IMG/VR virus record: IMGVR_UViG_3300045777_000083
Span: 1-25,380 of that record
Source of the DNA: a virus
Direction: 5' to 3' (one strand)
DNA length: 25,380 bases
Under the pieces are notes generated by a model. It did no database searches. It had not been told where the DNA came from and worked only from the letters and a program-made list of their open reading frames with translations. Each line of letters opens with the position of its first letter. Position 1 is the first letter of the stretch. A program made the translations under genes and the position numbers. Shown here one piece after another: positions 23,330 through 25,380 of the stretch.

Positions 23330-23599
23330 ATGAACGTACTGGCCCCGACAAACGGATACATGAAGCTGACGAGCGTCGCCTTCGGCATCGCCTACGACCA
23401 GTACCAGACGCTCACATCGTCGCTCGCGGTTTTTACGCTGCCGGGCGCCCAGACCTACAATATCGGACAGCAGGAGCTATCGGTATGGGTAGACGGCATT
23501 GGCCAGGTGCTCGGGCTCGACTATAGCGAGACGAGCACGACGACGATCACGTTTAACAAGACGATCCAGGTCGGCCAGACGATCAGGGTTCGGAGATAA
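23330..23599 (+). CDS. 89-aa beta protein related to a fibre module
   Basis: It starts 9 nt after the fibre stop with AAGGGC as ribosome binding site. Residues ~48-89 (ELSVWVDGIGQVLGLDYSET, then TTTITFNKTIQVGQTIRVRR) match the layout of a module inside the 899-aa protein (ELEVYENGVLLQKGYDY, then a strand ending IRFRV). That layout is common in phage fibre and appendage proteins. The product looks like a free-standing copy of a fibre-decorating or carbohydrate-contacting domain, possibly attached to a neighbouring fibre. Confidence 0.7.
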   Translation: MNVLAPTNGYMKLTSVAFGIAYDQYQTLTSSLAVFTLPGAQTYNIGQQELSVWVDGIGQVLGLDYSETSTTTITFNKTIQVGQTIRVRR

Positions 23600-23601
23600 C
23601 G

Positions 23602-25380
23602 ATGGGAATTTTTGCAACGAACAAGACGGTCCCACTTACCCAGGACATAGGGGTTGAGACCGCCATCTCCGCGCCGACCTCCACCTCCGCGCGCCAGGCC
23701 TTAACCGACGTCCTCGTGGCCCTCAACAGCGCCATCAACGCCTCCACCACCACGGCCTCCACCGCGCTCGCGGCCGAGGTTACCCGCGCGACGGGGGCCG
23801 AAGGCACGCTGACGACGAATCTGGCAGCCGAGGTTACCAACCGTGGGACGGCCGTCTCTGGCGAGGCTACCGCCCGCGCCGCCGCCGATACCACCATCAC
23901 CACCAACTACCAGGCGGCAGACGCGATCCTGCAGAGCGAGATCGACGGCGAGCGCGCGCCCATGCGAGCCACCGCCACGGGCTCCGACACGATAGTATCG
24001 ATATCGGCCGCGACTGGAAACCGCTTTGGCTCTAATGGATCGGCCGCAGGACAAGTTGGCGTAGCCTCTGGCGCCTTCGCCTCAACGTTTCCGGGCGCCG
24101 ACCTTAACTTTTCTTCTGGCACCATAGGATATTACGGCCACCCTCCGGCCAACTCCTCTTTCACCATACCCTCCTGGGCTGGTCAGGCTAACCAGTTTAC
24201 GAAATTCTCAGTCGTCTTGCTACCCACCGCGCCGGACACCCTGCTTGTCACCTGGGGTGGCTCATTCGCCTCACTCGCGTCTACGGTGCCCTCTCCTCCT
24301 ATCACGGGCGGGGTTCCCGTTTGCATCGTGGCCGTGCAAGTCAACTCTGGCGCGACCGGCATCAACAACACGTCTACCACTCTCATCACCCAGTTCACCG
24401 GCTCTGCCGCCTCGGGCTCGGGCTCGGGCAGCTCGCCCCTCGACCCACAGGCCGACGAGACCTTCACCTACTACACGAGAAGCGACTTCTCGGTAGACGG
24501 CACGAAGTTCTTTGGCTCGACGACCGGCACGAACAACATCCTGGGCCTTAAGAATATCGTCCTCAACTCCGGCCAGACCTTCCAGTCAACCGATTTGACA
24601 GGCCCCCAGATGCGGGCTGACGGCACGCAAATCAACGCCGTCCAGGCGCGGCTCATGTACGCCCCAGGCTACGTTGACCAGGCTCCAACGATCCAGTGCT
24701 CGATCGATGGCGGGAACACATGGACGGCTGGCTCGATCATCCTTCCTGGCACCACGGGAAGCACGACAAGCACTGCCTATGACGGCAACATCGTCACCGC
24801 CAACTTCGCCTACGCCGCCTCTTACGCGACGCCCTTGCTTGCCGGTGGCACGGCCAACGGCACGCTTACCTCTGGCGTGAAGGTTGCGGCCATTATCAAC
24901 CCGACATACAGGGTGATGATGACCGGCTTCCAGATGTACCTCTCGGCCACGGCCACGAGCGGAACGGTTGTCGGGAAGATTTATTCGGTCGCGGCCGGCA
25001 TCCCGAACGTCTTGATCGCAACATCGGCAGAAACCTATGTTGCCGGACAGGACATCACGGGCACTGCCGCATATAAGCAATTTAGCTTTAAGAACGTGGA
25101 CCTAGAGGCCGGCACGCAGTACGCGCTGGCGGTCGAGGGCACAAGCCTCGTTGGCGGGACGATCTCGGCGCAGCAGGTGACGTCTCCACCGTCGTTCTCG
25201 GTATCAAGCGCCTATGCCGCAAGCTCAAGCTACACGGCAGCGGGCACGAGCCTGGCCTTTAACCTCTTTGGCCTGGGCGCCGACCTGCGCATCAAGGTGA
25301 CATCGGCAACGGCCGGCTCTCAGCTCACCGGCTTTGGCGTCGAGTATGTGTCGGACAGCCCGCAGGCGGTTCGCGGCGAT
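23602..25380 (+). CDS. Tail fibre or appendage protein with N-terminal coiled coil (3' partial)
   Basis: ATG 23602 follows the previous stop by 2 nt, with GGAG at 23592-23595. The frame has no stop up to the window end, giving 593 residues so far. Residues ~30-115 form a trimeric-coiled-coil-like stretch with repeated AEVT-R/N and ARAAADTTITTNY units, as in fibre shafts. Beta-rich Ser/Thr/Gly domains follow, with a (SG)n linker at about 272-279. A segment near 285-390 (DFSVDGTKFFGSTT, CSIDGGNTWTAGS) is followed by a domain around 430-520 (FQMYLSATATSGTVVGKIYS, LEAGTQYALAVEG) resembling a repeat found in phage appendages and extracellular bacterial proteins. It is probably another fibre or side-fibre. 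The C-terminal, receptor-facing end is not in the window. Confidence 0.75.
   Translation, partial: MGIFATNKTVPLTQDIGVETAISAPTSTSARQALTDVLVALNSAINASTTTASTALAAEVTRATGAEGTLTTNLAAEVTNRGTAVSGEATARAAADTTITTNYQAADAILQSEIDGERAPMRATATGSDTIVSISAATGNRFGSNGSAAGQVGVASGAFASTFPGADLNFSSGTIGYYGHPPANSSFTIPSWAGQANQFTKFSVVLLPTAPDTLLVTWGGSFASLASTVPSPPITGGVPVCIVAVQVNSGATGINNTSTTLITQFTGSAASGSGSGSSPLDPQADETFTYYTRSDFSVDGTKFFGSTTGTNNILGLKNIVLNSGQTFQSTDLTGPQMRADGTQINAVQARLMYAPGYVDQAPTIQCSIDGGNTWTAGSIILPGTTGSTTSTAYDGNIVTANFAYAASYATPLLAGGTANGTLTSGVKVAAIINPTYRVMMTGFQMYLSATATSGTVVGKIYSVAAGIPNVLIATSAETYVAGQDITGTAAYKQFSFKNVDLEAGTQYALAVEGTSLVGGTISAQQVTSPPSFSVSSAYAASSSYTAAGTSLAFNLFGLGADLRIKVTSATAGSQLTGFGVEYVSDSPQAVRGD

Overview
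The window is a 25.4 kb piece of a tailed-phage (or prophage) late structural region. It is GC-rich, and every gene I can support lies on the + strand. Genes are tightly packed, with ATGA or TAATG overlaps, and no gap exceeds about 80 nt. Baseplate wedge proteins (a LysM-plus-gp25-like protein, a J-like protein and a second J/gp6-like protein) point to a contractile-tailed myovirus. There are no replication, integration, tRNA, CRISPR or insertion-sequence genes. The host cannot be named from the sequence; a Gram-negative proteobacterium is only a guess.

Layout. (1) 2-2476: 3' part of a baseplate protein with a LysM-like segment and a C-terminal gp25-like domain. (2) 2553-8174: a 1,873-aa baseplate J-like protein whose J ends flank about 1,400 residues of beta-rich modules. 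(3) 8176-8244: a possible 22-aa peptide made of two tandem units. (4) 8241-14723: the highlight, a 2,160-aa multi-enzyme protein holding two ADP-ribosyltransferase-like, four GNAT-like, one ParB-like, one lytic-transglycosylase-like, one Nudix and one HExxH modules, joined by nine copies of a short KSE-type linker. (5) 14727-14912: a small acidic protein. (6) 14962-16986: a second baseplate wedge protein. (7) 16986-17519: two small membrane proteins. (8) 17549-25380: the fibre region, with a 46-aa Cys-rich protein, an 899-aa fibre or baseplate protein, a 59-aa helical protein, a 906-aa tail fibre, an 89-aa beta protein and a fibre that runs off the window.

How it fits together. The baseplate and fibre genes build the distal tail. 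The giant enzyme chain sits between two wedge genes that would otherwise be neighbours. It has the architecture of a 'polyvalent protein': many small effector enzymes in one chain, thought to enter the cell with the DNA and disarm the host. The transglycosylase module could help pass the cell wall. The ART, GNAT, Nudix, ParB-like and metallopeptidase-like modules would act on host targets. Its role is inferred from domain content and position, not shown.

Several small genes become visible only through leader and overlap signals. The 46-aa and 59-aa genes share a nearly identical leader placed exactly 30 nt before each ATG. The 46-aa gene moves the start of the following fibre gene 33 codons downstream, to 17686.
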